Position numbers and translations under genes: made by a program | Shown here: piece after piece, positions 36,460 to 45,254 of the stretch | Numbering within the stretch: the first letter of the stretch is position 1 | Layout: each line of letters opens with the position of its first letter | NCBI RefSeq assembly: GCF_004011865.1 | Contig: NZ_RKLP01000001.1 | Location: 62,001 to 126,000, forward strand | DNA from: Prescottella agglutinans | GTDB lineage: Bacteria > Actinomycetota > Actinomycetes > Mycobacteriales > Mycobacteriaceae | Direction: 5' to 3' | Length of the DNA: 64,000 nucleotides | The notes under the pieces: model-generated | Told to the model about the DNA's origin: nothing | The model's database searches: none | What the model saw: only the letters and a program-made list of their open reading frames with translations

Positions 36460-37581
36460 TCAACGACGCACGTCACGCCCGTCGATCGCGAGCCGCAGGG
36501 CATCGAGCGTCGTGTCGACGTCCGATTCGTCGTTGAAGTAGTGGAACCCGACCCTCAGCCGGTTGCCGGTGACGGTCGCCGCGATGCGGTGCCGGTGGAG
36601 CGACGCGGCGACGTGTTCACCGTCCGGGGTGTCGACAGCCACGATGTGCGACGGCGCTCCCGCGTTGGCCTCGACGCATCCGAGGGCCGCCGCGCCGTCC
36701 CTGAATCGTTGCGCCAACCCGAGACAGTGCGCCTGTGTCCCGGCGCGGTCGAGACCCGACAGAATCGCCAGCGCCGCTTCGGCGCCGATCCACGACAGCC
36801 ACGCGGGAGACGTGTCGCACCGGGACGCGTCGGGCGCCTCCCGGTAGCCGCCACCGAAATATCCCTGAGGAGAGCCGGTGCTCTTCCAACTCGGCGCCAG
36901 AGGTCTCAGTTCCGCGACCCGATCCGGCCGCGCCGCCAGCCACGCGGTGCCGCGTGGACACAGCATCCACTTGTACCCGTGTACCGCGACGTAGTCGGCG
37001 GCGAGTTCGTCGAGCCGGCTGTCGAGCACACCCAGCGTCTGCGTGACGTTGACGAACAAGCGTGCACCCACGGCGTCCGTCGCCCGCCGCAGCTCCCGCA
37101 GATCGACGCGTTCGCCGTCCAGCGTGATGACCTCGCTCGCCGCCACGAGAGCGGTGTCGGGCCCGATCGCGTCGAGCAGGACGTCGGTGCGCGACCGTCC
37201 GGCCACCCGCGGCGCGACTCGGACCCGGTTGTCGTCACCGAGCAGCCGCATCCACGGGTAGAGGTTGCTCCGGAACTCGTCCTCGGCCACCACGATCTCC
37301 CCGACGGTGATCGTGTGGGCCACCGTTGCGGCCGCCTCCGAGAGCGACCCGAGCGTGGCGACCGTTCCGGCCGCCACGCCGAGGTAATCCGCGAACTGGT
37401 CTCGGGCGCGGGCCGCGGCGCCGTCCCAGTGCAGCCAGTCGAACGTCCCCGAGGACCAGTCCTCCAGCGCCCGAGTCAGTGCCGCGGTCACCGGGAGCGC
37501 GGCGGGGGGCGCTCCCGGTGTGTCGAGCCAGATCCGTTCGCCGAGTGCGGGAAACAGCGCCCTGAACTCCGAGTGGTTCAT
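36460..37581 (-). CDS. class V PLP-dependent aminotransferase-like protein
   Basis: Fold-type I PLP enzyme of 373 residues, nearest to the cysteine desulfurase/isopenicillin epimerase-like group. The PLP lysine is probably Lys204 in AVHGYKWMLCPRG. At the position that normally carries the Asp pairing with the pyridine nitrogen (VDATQ in many members), this protein has Asn178 (FVNVTQTLG), and Tyr rather than His precedes the lysine, so its chemistry may differ or be weak. It is the last gene of the accessory operon; its start overlaps the RidA gene stop by four bases. Substrate unknown. Confidence 0.82.
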   Translation of the reverse strand: MNHSEFRALFPALGERIWLDTPGAPPAALPVTAALTRALEDWSSGTFDWLHWDGAAARARDQFADYLGVAAGTVATLGSLSEAAATVAHTITVGEIVVAEDEFRSNLYPWMRLLGDDNRVRVAPRVAGRSRTDVLLDAIGPDTALVAASEVITLDGERVDLRELRRATDAVGARLFVNVTQTLGVLDSRLDELAADYVAVHGYKWMLCPRGTAWLAARPDRVAELRPLAPSWKSTGSPQGYFGGGYREAPDASRCDTSPAWLSWIGAEAALAILSGLDRAGTQAHCLGLAQRFRDGAAALGCVEANAGAPSHIVAVDTPDGEHVAASLHRHRIAATVTGNRLRVGFHYFNDESDVDTTLDALRLAIDGRDVRR

Positions 37582-37982
37582 TCCGGGATCGCCACCACTG
37601 CCTCGATCTCGACGGCGAGTTCCGGTGCCGCGAGCGCGGCGACGACCGCGGCGGAGTGCGCCGGGAAGACACCGTCCGGATACCACCGGGCGAACACCTC
37701 GTCGCGGGCGAGCGCGAACTCGCGGAACGAATCCTCTCCGACGAGGACGGTGAGCATCTTCACGATCTTGTCCGGGCCGACACCGAGGGCATCGAGAACG
37801 GTCTCGAGGTTCTCGAACGTGCGAGCCGCCTGTGCCCGGCATCCGCCCGGCACGATCGCGCCGGTCGCGTCGGCGCCGACCTGTCCGGAGACGAACGCCA
37901 GCCGGTGCCCGGCGGGAACGACGGCGACGTGGCTGAACTTGCCCATCGGGGGTGCCACGTTCGGCGGATTGAAATTGTTCAC
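37578..37982 (-). CDS. RidA-family enamine/imine deaminase
   Basis: Small protein of 134 residues of the RidA/YjgF/UK114 family, which hydrolyses reactive enamines and imines released by PLP enzymes. Family segments LAFVSGQVGADATGAIVPGG and PAHSAAVVAALAAPELAVEIEAVV are visible. The Arg that binds the substrate carboxylate in classical RidA is not evident near the C terminus, so this may be another Rid subgroup. The GTG start overlaps the upstream MDR stop, and it is coupled to the class V PLP gene, its likely partner. Confidence 0.85.
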   Translation of the reverse strand: MNNFNPPNVAPPMGKFSHVAVVPAGHRLAFVSGQVGADATGAIVPGGCRAQAARTFENLETVLDALGVGPDKIVKMLTVLVGEDSFREFALARDEVFARWYPDGVFPAHSAAVVAALAAPELAVEIEAVVAIPE

Positions 37983-38980
37983 GAGCCGATATTCCTTTCG
38001 GTGGAGAAGACGATCTTGCCGAAGCCTCCGGCGCGCGCCATCTCGGCGAGGGCCGCCGGCGCATCCGTGAGTGGTCGGACCGAGTCGACGACGGGTCGGA
38101 TCGAATGCCGCGCGACGAAATCGAGCATGTCGGCGAACTCCTCATCGCTGCCCATCGAGGTACCGATGATCTCGATCTGGCGGAAGAAGATCTCCCGCAA
38201 CGACATCGGAACGCCCGCGCCCGTGGTGGCGCCGAACGTGACGAGCCGCCCGCCCGGACGCAGGGCCCGCACCGCCGCCGGGAAGGCGGCGGCACCGACA
38301 CTGTCGAACACCACGTCCGCCGGTCGTGCGAGTGCCGAATCGAAGTTCTCGTTCCCGACGAGGGCATGGGTGGCGCCCAGTTCGAGCGCTCGATCCGCAG
38401 CGGCCCGGCTGCGGCTGGTCACCGTCACTTCGGCGCCCGCGGCGACCGCCATCGCCAGCGCGACAGGGGCGACGCCACCGCTGATCCCGGTGATGACGAC
38501 GTGCTCCCCGGCACGCAGGCGCGCCCGCGAGAAGAGTCCACGGTAGGCGGTCAACCCAGCTAGTCCGAGCGCCGCCGCCTCGGGCACGGACAGGTGCGGT
38601 GGCACCGGATGGACGTTCCGCTCCGGCACGCACACGTACTCGGCGAACGTTCCGGGTCGTGGGCCTCCGAGAATCTCCGGAACTTCCGGGACCTCGTCGG
38701 TGCGGAGCCAGCCGAGGCAAGGGTTTATCAAGACGGAACGTCCCCGGAGCCGGTCGTCGACGCCGGCCCCGACCGCGTCGACCGTCCCCACACCGTCGGC
38801 GCCGATGACGAGCGGCACGGATCCCGCTTCGCGCCGGTCGATCAGGAACAACTCGTGACGGTTGAGTCCGGCCGCGGCGAGCGCCACCCGGACCTCGCCC
38901 GCGGCCGGGCTCGGAGTCGGCAGTTCGGTGACGGACATCCCCGCGACGCCTGGCGGTCCGGCATGCGTGGCCGCGATCAC
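37979..38980 (-). CDS. zinc-independent MDR oxidoreductase (quinone reductase-like)
   Basis: Medium-chain dehydrogenase/reductase of 333 residues. The N-terminal GroES-like half lacks the catalytic and structural zinc cysteines; the Rossmann half has GISGGVAPVALAMAVAAGAEV (about residues 155-175). Such proteins are NADPH-dependent enone or quinone reductases. The GTG start overlaps the transporter stop (GTGA) and its own stop overlaps the RidA start. In the operon it would reduce or oxidise a pathway intermediate; which one is unknown. Confidence 0.85.
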   Translation of the reverse strand: MIAATHAGPPGVAGMSVTELPTPSPAAGEVRVALAAAGLNRHELFLIDRREAGSVPLVIGADGVGTVDAVGAGVDDRLRGRSVLINPCLGWLRTDEVPEVPEILGGPRPGTFAEYVCVPERNVHPVPPHLSVPEAAALGLAGLTAYRGLFSRARLRAGEHVVITGISGGVAPVALAMAVAAGAEVTVTSRSRAAADRALELGATHALVGNENFDSALARPADVVFDSVGAAAFPAAVRALRPGGRLVTFGATTGAGVPMSLREIFFRQIEIIGTSMGSDEEFADMLDFVARHSIRPVVDSVRPLTDAPAALAEMARAGGFGKIVFSTERNIGS

Positions 38981-40320
38981 GACGTCACCGCCTCTGGCAC
39001 CTTGCCGGTGCGGAGCGAGACGCCGAGCGTCTCGGGTGTGACGAGCGCTGCAAGCAGGCTGATGAGCGCGCCCGCGGCGAGGTACGCGGCGGGCGCGTAC
39101 GTGGAGTGGGTGTAGTTGACCAACGCGGTCGCGACGAGGGGGCCGGCGCCGCCGAACAGGACGACGCCGAGGTTGTAGCCGATGGCGAGGCCGCTGTAGC
39201 GCCGGGAGGTCGGGAACAGTTCCGAGAACAGCGCCGGCTGGGGCGCGAGCATCATCGCATCGCCGATCAGGATCAGGACGACACCGACGAGGATCGTCGC
39301 GAACGAACGCTGGTGGATCAGAAGGAAGCCGATCGGGGTGGTGACAACCACCCAGGCTGCACCCCAGAGCAGGAAAGGCCTGCGGCCCAAGCGATCACAC
39401 ACTCGGGCGAAGGTGACGACCATGACGACGAGGAAGAGCATTGCCACCAGGCACGCTCCCCGGGCAGTCGACGATTCGATGTCCAGTTCGGCGATGAAGA
39501 ATGTGGGGCCGTACACCAGCAGGACGTAGGTGCACATCGTGGGTGCGCACACGAGGCCGCACACCAGCAGGATCGAGCGCCAGTTCTCCCGGAGCGCGCT
39601 CAGGAGCGGGGACCGCTCCTGGGTGCCGCCGGCGGCCATCTCGGTGTATTCCTCGGACTCCTCGAGCTTGAGGCGCATGTACAGCCCGATCATGCCGAGC
39701 GGCAGCGCGAGCAGGAACGGGATCCGCCAACCCCAGGACTGCAGGTCCTCGGCGCTGAGGCTCGCCGTGAGGATCAACGAACTCAACGCGGCGGTGAACA
39801 TGCCGAGGGAGATGGTGATCGTCTGCCAACTGCCGTAGTAGGCGCGGCGGTGTGCGGGAGCGGATTCGACGACGTACGCCGCAGCGCCCATCCATTCGCC
39901 GCCGGCGGAGATTCCCTGGATGCATCGCAAGATCAGGATCAGCAGCGGCGCCGCCACACCGATGCTCGCGTAGGAGGGCACGACCGCCATGAGTGCGGTG
40001 GCGAACGAGATCATCAGGATGATCGCGGACAGCGTCACCTTCCGGCCGAACCGATCGCCGATGTAGCCGAAGAAGATGCCGCCGAGGGGACGAACGACGA
40101 AGCTGATGCCGAAGACGAGGAACGTGAGCATCAACGAGACCGCGGGATCGCCCTTGTCGAAGAACAGGACGGAGAACGTGGCAGCGAAGTAGCCGTAGAG
40201 GACGAACTCGTACCACTCGAGGAAGTTGCCGATGCAGGCGGCGACGATCGCCTTGCGTTTGGCCGGAGACAAAGTGTCCGAATCCGGTTGTGCGACTGCG
40301 GGGGCGGCAAGTTGGGACAT
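38977..40320 (-). CDS. MFS importer of the metabolite:H+ symporter family
   Basis: Transporter of 447 residues with 12 predicted helices. NFLEWYEFVLYGYFAATFS at the first helix and GYIGDRFGRKVTLSA between helices 2 and 3 mark the MHS branch (relatives of KgtP, ShiA and ProP), which imports organic acids, betaines and amino acids with protons. It lies inside the catabolic operon, 40 bases after the ADC-like gene, and is coupled to the MDR gene. It most likely brings in the substrate of the pathway. Confidence 0.9.
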   Translation of the reverse strand: MSQLAAPAVAQPDSDTLSPAKRKAIVAACIGNFLEWYEFVLYGYFAATFSVLFFDKGDPAVSLMLTFLVFGISFVVRPLGGIFFGYIGDRFGRKVTLSAIILMISFATALMAVVPSYASIGVAAPLLILILRCIQGISAGGEWMGAAAYVVESAPAHRRAYYGSWQTITISLGMFTAALSSLILTASLSAEDLQSWGWRIPFLLALPLGMIGLYMRLKLEESEEYTEMAAGGTQERSPLLSALRENWRSILLVCGLVCAPTMCTYVLLVYGPTFFIAELDIESSTARGACLVAMLFLVVMVVTFARVCDRLGRRPFLLWGAAWVVVTTPIGFLLIHQRSFATILVGVVLILIGDAMMLAPQPALFSELFPTSRRYSGLAIGYNLGVVLFGGAGPLVATALVNYTHSTYAPAAYLAAGALISLLAALVTPETLGVSLRTGKVPEAVTS

Positions 40321-40360
40321 GAGTCACTCCTGGGTCGGGGATGACGCGGGGACGGGAGAA

Positions 40361-41158
40361 CTACCAGACGGGCGATCCGAACGTCGGGATGTCGGTGACG
40401 TGATCGAGGTACGTGCCGTAGTCGATGTCGAGGCGGGCGAGTCCGTACGTTGCGCGGACCTCGCTCGTGACACCGAGCAGATGGACGGGGTCGCTGACGC
40501 AGTGCCGGTGTTCCAGCGTCGCCGACCCCGACTGCGGGGAGTGTTCGGACTCGAACGCGAACGGGATCCGGACGAGACGGCTGATGTCGAATCCGTTCCC
40601 CTCCGCGCTCGGAATGAGCTTGAGGGTGTAGTGGGTGGAGAACCACTCCGGCACGAGTTCGGTTGCCGCGCGGGTGCCGTCGAGGGTCACCCGTCCCGCG
40701 ACGAGGTCGACGCCGGCGGCATTCGTCATCGAGTATTCGATGCCGCCCGGAGTCTCGTCGAGCCGTACTCGACGCGCCTGCTTCTTGGGCAGCCCGAACA
40801 GCTCGCGACCGAGGATTCCGTGGTTCAACCCCTCGACGTAGGTGCCGACGGCATAGGCACCGTCGGTACCGTCGGCGTGGCGGCAGCGAACCGAGATGCC
40901 GCCCTGCATATAGGCGGGACGCACCTCCTTCGTACCGTCCGCAGCGGAGAACTCCGCCCCGATGAACTCCGCGATCCACACCGCGACCTGCGGGCGACCG
41001 CCCGGGTCGAGCGGGGTCGGCAGAATCGCGTCGAGCACCTCGCCGTCCGTCTCGTACACCAGCGACAGCCAGCGAACGCGTACCGATTCGGTCCCCGCCG
41101 CGAACAGGGGCGCGAACGCGGGCATCGCCGTGGCCGCCGCTGCGCGTTCGGGTGTCAT
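40361..41158 (-). CDS. acetoacetate decarboxylase-family enzyme
   Basis: Protein of 265 residues of the acetoacetate decarboxylase superfamily. The Schiff-base lysine pair is kept in GRELFGLPKKQARR (about residues 120-133), so it should form a lysine imine with a keto substrate. Family members include true beta-keto acid decarboxylases and enzymes that catalyse aldol or dehydration steps on pyruvate. The ATG overlaps the E1-beta stop by four bases. In this context it probably processes a keto acid of the pathway. Confidence 0.85.
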   Translation of the reverse strand: MTPERAAAATAMPAFAPLFAAGTESVRVRWLSLVYETDGEVLDAILPTPLDPGGRPQVAVWIAEFIGAEFSAADGTKEVRPAYMQGGISVRCRHADGTDGAYAVGTYVEGLNHGILGRELFGLPKKQARRVRLDETPGGIEYSMTNAAGVDLVAGRVTLDGTRAATELVPEWFSTHYTLKLIPSAEGNGFDISRLVRIPFAFESEHSPQSGSATLEHRHCVSDPVHLLGVTSEVRATYGLARLDIDYGTYLDHVTDIPTFGSPVW

Positions 41159-42159
41159 GCGTACACCTCCGAGTCCTCGACGACGAGAGCGGCTTCGATC
41201 TCGGCGACGATCCGCTCGGCGGTGGGCACGATGGCGTCGACGAGGCTGGGCGCGGCCGGAATTCGGGCGGCCGGAGCACCGATACGTAGCGGCGGCTGCC
41301 GAAGCTCGACACCCGAGCACACCACGTCCGCAACGACTTCCGCGCCGAGGCCGGCGAAGGTGTGAGCCTCGTGCACTACCGCAAGACGTCCGGTGCGCTG
41401 CACGGATCGCTTGATCGCGCCGGTGTCGAGGGGGCGCAGCCATCTGGCGTCGATGACCTCGAGGTCGATCCCCTTGGCAGCCAGGGCGTCCGCCGCCTCG
41501 AGCACACGGAACTGCATCGCGCCCCAGGTGACCACGGTCATCGTGGTCCCGGGCCGACGAGTCACGGCGCCGCCGAGCGGCAGGACCGGACCGCCCAGGG
41601 TGACGGGCAGCTTGGCGCCGTGGTAGAGCGTCCGGTTCTCGATGACGATGGTGGGATCGTCGGACCTGATCGAGGTCAGCAGAAGATCGTGAGCGTCCTG
41701 CGCGGTCGCGGGCATGCACACCTGGAGTCCCGGCACGTGCGCGAAGAGCGCCTCGAGGCTCTGCGAGTGCTGTGCGCACGCTCCCGGCGCGCTCCCCTGC
41801 TGCGTCCGCACCGTGATCGGCGCGGACAGCACGCCCTCGGAGACGTACCGGACGTTGGCAGCCTGGTTCACCAACTGGTCGAGCGCGACCAGGGAGAAGT
41901 CCGCCCACATGATCTCGACGACGGGCCGTCGGCCGAACAGCGCCGAACCGATCGCGCCACCCAGAATCGCCGACTCCGAGATCGGGGTGTCGAACACCCT
42001 GTCTCCGAACGCTTTCCGCAGACCCTTGGTAACTCCGAACACCCCACCGGGGGCGGCGACGTCCTCGCCGAACACGAGGGTGGTCGGGTCTTCGGTGAGC
42101 GCGCGGCGCAGTGCTTCGTTGACGGCGCCGGCGTAGGTCAGGTTCTTGGTGTCAGGCAT
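41155..42159 (-). CDS. 2-oxoacid/acetoin dehydrogenase E1 beta subunit
   Basis: Transketolase-like beta subunit of 334 residues. It shows the E1-beta pattern VFGEDVAAPGGVFGVTKGL, FDTPISESAILGGAIGSAL, the TPP-side Glu region EIMWADFSLVALDQ, and a C-terminal transketolase domain. With the alpha subunit it forms a heterotetrameric TPP enzyme that decarboxylates a 2-oxo acid or cleaves acetoin. The ATG at 42159 overlaps the alpha gene end by eight bases. No E2 or E3 gene lies nearby. Confidence 0.9.
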   Translation of the reverse strand: MPDTKNLTYAGAVNEALRRALTEDPTTLVFGEDVAAPGGVFGVTKGLRKAFGDRVFDTPISESAILGGAIGSALFGRRPVVEIMWADFSLVALDQLVNQAANVRYVSEGVLSAPITVRTQQGSAPGACAQHSQSLEALFAHVPGLQVCMPATAQDAHDLLLTSIRSDDPTIVIENRTLYHGAKLPVTLGGPVLPLGGAVTRRPGTTMTVVTWGAMQFRVLEAADALAAKGIDLEVIDARWLRPLDTGAIKRSVQRTGRLAVVHEAHTFAGLGAEVVADVVCSGVELRQPPLRIGAPAARIPAAPSLVDAIVPTAERIVAEIEAALVVEDSEVYA

Positions 42160-43102
42160 AGAGGTGCTCCAGTGCAGTGTGGGGATCGGCGATCGGATCG
42201 TGCAGCGCCCGGTCGGATGCGTCCGCGACCTCGCGGGCGACATCGGCCACCACTGCGTCGAGATCGACCTGCGTCACACCGGATGCCACCAGCGCCTGCG
42301 CGGTACGAACCAGCGGTTCGTCGGGGGTGACCTGCTCGATCTCGCCGTCGGGTCGGTACTGCTGGGCGTCCCCGATGTAGTGGCCGACGAGGCGATGCGT
42401 CATCGCCTCCAGGAGGACGGGCCCCTTGCCGTCTCGAGCGTGTTCCGCGGCCCGGGACATGGCTTCGGCCATCTTTTCTGGGTCGTTTCCGTCGATCCGC
42501 GCACCGGTGAAGCCGTAGATGCCGGCCCGTTTGAACAGGACGTCGTTCTTCACCATGTCGACGATCGGCGTCATCTCCGAGTAGTGGTTGTTCTCGACCA
42601 CGAAGATCACCGGAAGGTTGCGGATGGACGCGAAGTTCATCGCCTCGTGGACGGCCCCCTGATTCAGGGCACCGTCACCGAAGGCCGCCACTGCGACCCT
42701 GCCCGATCCGTCGAAGGTGGCAGCGAGCGCGGCGCCCGCGGCGATCGGCGCACCGGCCCCCACGATCGAATTCTCGCCGTACATCGCGTGCGCCGGCGTG
42801 GAGAAGTAGGCCGATCCGCCGCGGCCACCGTTCGCGCCGGTGCTCCGGCCGAGGAGCTCGGCGAGCACTTCGTGCACGGAGGCGCCGAGGGCCAGCGCCC
42901 AGCCGTGGCCACGGTAGGTCGGAAACACCGCGTCCCGCGAAAGGTCCAGGCCGGCAGCGCCACCGACATAGATGGCCTCCTGTCCATTGCACAGGTGGAC
43001 CGATCCGACGACGTCACCGGCCTTGCGCAACCGGAGAATCTCGTTCTCGGTCGCACGGATTCTGTGCATCTCGCGGAAATATCGGAGCAGAACTCGAGAC
43101 AT
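42152..43102 (-). CDS. 2-oxoacid/acetoin dehydrogenase E1 alpha subunit
   Basis: Alpha subunit of 316 residues. The TPP/Mg motif GDGALNQGAVHEAMNFAS ending in VVENNHY is complete. HLCNGQEAIYVGGAAGL and FPTYRGHGWALALG match acetoin dehydrogenase AcoA and PDH E1-alpha. GGAGGA precedes the ATG at 43102. It starts 65 bases after the IclR gene, a gap where an internal promoter or operator could lie. Which oxo compound it accepts cannot be told from the sequence. Confidence 0.9.
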   Translation of the reverse strand: MSRVLLRYFREMHRIRATENEILRLRKAGDVVGSVHLCNGQEAIYVGGAAGLDLSRDAVFPTYRGHGWALALGASVHEVLAELLGRSTGANGGRGGSAYFSTPAHAMYGENSIVGAGAPIAAGAALAATFDGSGRVAVAAFGDGALNQGAVHEAMNFASIRNLPVIFVVENNHYSEMTPIVDMVKNDVLFKRAGIYGFTGARIDGNDPEKMAEAMSRAAEHARDGKGPVLLEAMTHRLVGHYIGDAQQYRPDGEIEQVTPDEPLVRTAQALVASGVTQVDLDAVVADVAREVADASDRALHDPIADPHTALEHLYA

Positions 43103-43167
43103 GTGTCCTCCACAGTCTGATGGTGATTCGGTAGTAGATGGGTGTCGGCAGCGCGACACGGGCGGCG

Positions 43168-43974
43168 TCAGCGGCCGTCGCCCACCACACGCAGCGGTGT
43201 AGGTGAGGTGGTGCGAAGGTAGGCCGTGGCCCGGTGCGCGACGTCGCGGACGTGCGTGCTCAGCGAGCCGAGATCACGGTTGAATCGAGCGGTCGGCGCG
43301 GACACCGCATAGGCGCCCGACGGCTTGCCGTCGACGTCGAAGAAGGGCGCTGCCACGCAGGACACGCCGACCTCGTACTCCTCGGCATCGATCGCGTAGC
43401 CACGCTGGGCCACCAATCTGAGCTCCGTGGCAAGCGCGTCGTGGTTCGGGATCGTCTTCGGCGTCAGCTGCGTGAAGCTGTCGTCGGGGAGCATCGCCTC
43501 GACGTCGCGCGCCGGCAGGTGCGCGAGGATCGCCTTGCACGATGCGCGAGCGTGCATGTTGCCGGTGTACCCCACGTCGAGGTTTCCGACGTTCAGCATG
43601 TGCAGCCCGGCGATCCACTCCTGCAGCGTGACGGTGCCGTGGTACCAGCCGGAGATGTACACCGTCTCGCGGGTCAGCCGATGCAGCCGGGACAACAGCG
43701 CCGAGAGCGTCGGATCGGGACGGGTGTGATCGGCCACAGTCTTGCTCAGTCGTGCGGCGCGACTGCCGACGATGTAGGTGCCCTTGGGCAGCCTCGTGAC
43801 GAAGCCGTCCTCCTGCAGTGTGCGCAGGATGTGATAGCAGGTGCTGCGGTTGAGATCCAGCTGTCGCGCAAGACTTTTCGCAGACGCCGTGCCATCCGCA
43901 GCCGCTATGGCCTCGAGGACCTCCAAGCCCCGGGACAGCGTGCGCAACGTCGTCCCCTGGTTCGAGGCAGTCAC
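43168..43974 (-). CDS. IclR-family transcriptional regulator
   Basis: Regulator of 268 residues. The winged HTH at the N terminus (LEVLEAIAAADGTASAKSLA then LNRSTCYHILRTL) is followed by the ligand-binding GAF-like IclR domain, with YTGNMHARASCKAILAHL and a Cys in VGVSCVAAPFF. IclR proteins usually control neighbouring catabolic genes in response to an aromatic or organic acid. The GTG overlaps the M20 gene stop (GTGA). It probably controls the accessory operon and perhaps the divergent aminotransferase. Confidence 0.9.
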   Translation of the reverse strand: MTASNQGTTLRTLSRGLEVLEAIAAADGTASAKSLARQLDLNRSTCYHILRTLQEDGFVTRLPKGTYIVGSRAARLSKTVADHTRPDPTLSALLSRLHRLTRETVYISGWYHGTVTLQEWIAGLHMLNVGNLDVGYTGNMHARASCKAILAHLPARDVEAMLPDDSFTQLTPKTIPNHDALATELRLVAQRGYAIDAEEYEVGVSCVAAPFFDVDGKPSGAYAVSAPTARFNRDLGSLSTHVRDVAHRATAYLRTTSPTPLRVVGDGR

Positions 43975-45254
43975 GAAGTCGTCCGCGACGCGAGGGCGAG
44001 AACTGTTCGCGCCAACACCTCAGCCGACGCAACCACCTCGTCCTCCTCGATCGACTCGTCCGGGCTGTGCGCGAGCGCCGTGTCGCCGGGGCCGTAGATG
44101 ATCGTGGGGATGCCGCGGGGGCCGTACTGTGCGGCGTCCGTGGCGGCGGTCATCCCCACCAGCGGAGTCGCCGACCGACGCACAGCGTCGACGCTCTCCC
44201 GGGCCGCCTGCACGAGAGGGGTGTCGGCATCGGTCTGCCATCCCGGCAACTCGTGCTGCCACACGATCCTGCTCGGTCGCGCGCCCCAGCCGGCGTCGGC
44301 GTCGACCTTGGCCACCAGCGCCTCGATCCCCGCCCGCATCTCGTCGAGATCCTCGCCGGCGGCCACTCCCCAGCGACCGGCCATCTCGGCGGTGTCCGGC
44401 ACCGCCGCCCGCCACGTCCCCGCGCGCACGGTCCCCATGACGAACGGGACGGGAGTAGGGATGTCCGCGAAGTACTCGTTCCGGTGCTCCTCGGCCCGTG
44501 CGTCCGCGAGGTCGGAGAGCGCGGAGTGGATACGCATCAGGTGCAGGAAGGCGTCCTGACCGCGCCACGGTGCCGACGTGTGGGCCGAGACCCCGTCGAT
44601 CTCGACACGGAAGAAGAGCAACCCGGTTCCGGCGGGCGCCGCGATCCCGCACGTCGGTTCGAGAACGATGGCCGCGGCCGGCTGCGTGATCCGTTCGAAG
44701 GCGGCGCGGGTGCCGATCCCCGTCGTCTCCTCGGCGACGACCAACTGGACGGCAACGTCGAAGGGCAGTTCCACGTCCAGGTTTCGCAGTGCCTGCAGCG
44801 CGAAGACCCCGGATGTGACGGGACCCTTCGTGTCGACCGATCCACGCCCGTGAACGCGTCCGCCGCGGCGCATCCCGCTGAACGGCGGCAACGTCCACGA
44901 TTCGACGTCTCCGGGAGGCACGACGTCGATATGCCCGTTCAGCACGACCGTCGGCACGTGGTCGCGGGGCGGGCGCGGCCACGCGACGATGTTGCATCGG
45001 TGGTCTAGCCGCGGCTCCGTGGCCGGATCCGCTGCGCGGCCCGTCGCGGTCAGGTGGAGACGTTGCGTCTCGTGGGTCCAGCCGTTCGCATCGAACCAGC
45101 CGGTGAGGAACCCGTGGATCGTGTCTTCGTCGCCGCTGACGCTGGGGCACCGCACCGCGCCGGAGAGGAACTCGAGCATCGGCTCCCGCAGGTCCTCGAC
45201 CGTCTCCTGCAGCCTTCCCACAACTCGTTCGGTGGGCTCGGTCGTCCGGGTCAT
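43971..45254 (-). CDS. M20-family metallo-amidohydrolase (ArgE/DapE type)
   Basis: Hydrolase of 427 residues that cleaves an amide bond in N-acyl amino acids or similar compounds using two metal ions. Ligands and catalytic residues are visible: His/Asp in VLNGHIDVVPPG, the bridging Asp in GRGSVDTKGP, the Glu pair in VVAEETTG, and a final His in DTALAHSPDE. The ATG at 45254 has GAGGT seven bases upstream; an in-frame ATG at 45275 is possible. It is the first gene of the accessory operon and likely acts on the imported substrate. Confidence 0.88.
   Translation of the reverse strand: MTRTTEPTERVVGRLQETVEDLREPMLEFLSGAVRCPSVSGDEDTIHGFLTGWFDANGWTHETQRLHLTATGRAADPATEPRLDHRCNIVAWPRPPRDHVPTVVLNGHIDVVPPGDVESWTLPPFSGMRRGGRVHGRGSVDTKGPVTSGVFALQALRNLDVELPFDVAVQLVVAEETTGIGTRAAFERITQPAAAIVLEPTCGIAAPAGTGLLFFRVEIDGVSAHTSAPWRGQDAFLHLMRIHSALSDLADARAEEHRNEYFADIPTPVPFVMGTVRAGTWRAAVPDTAEMAGRWGVAAGEDLDEMRAGIEALVAKVDADAGWGARPSRIVWQHELPGWQTDADTPLVQAARESVDAVRRSATPLVGMTAATDAAQYGPRGIPTIIYGPGDTALAHSPDESIEEDEVVASAEVLARTVLALASRTTS

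Noticed and set aside
35680-38070. A 796-codon plus-strand open frame across recO and the class V PLP gene
   Set aside because: It is opposite three well-supported genes and has low-complexity Arg/Gly/Pro composition; a GC-rich shadow.
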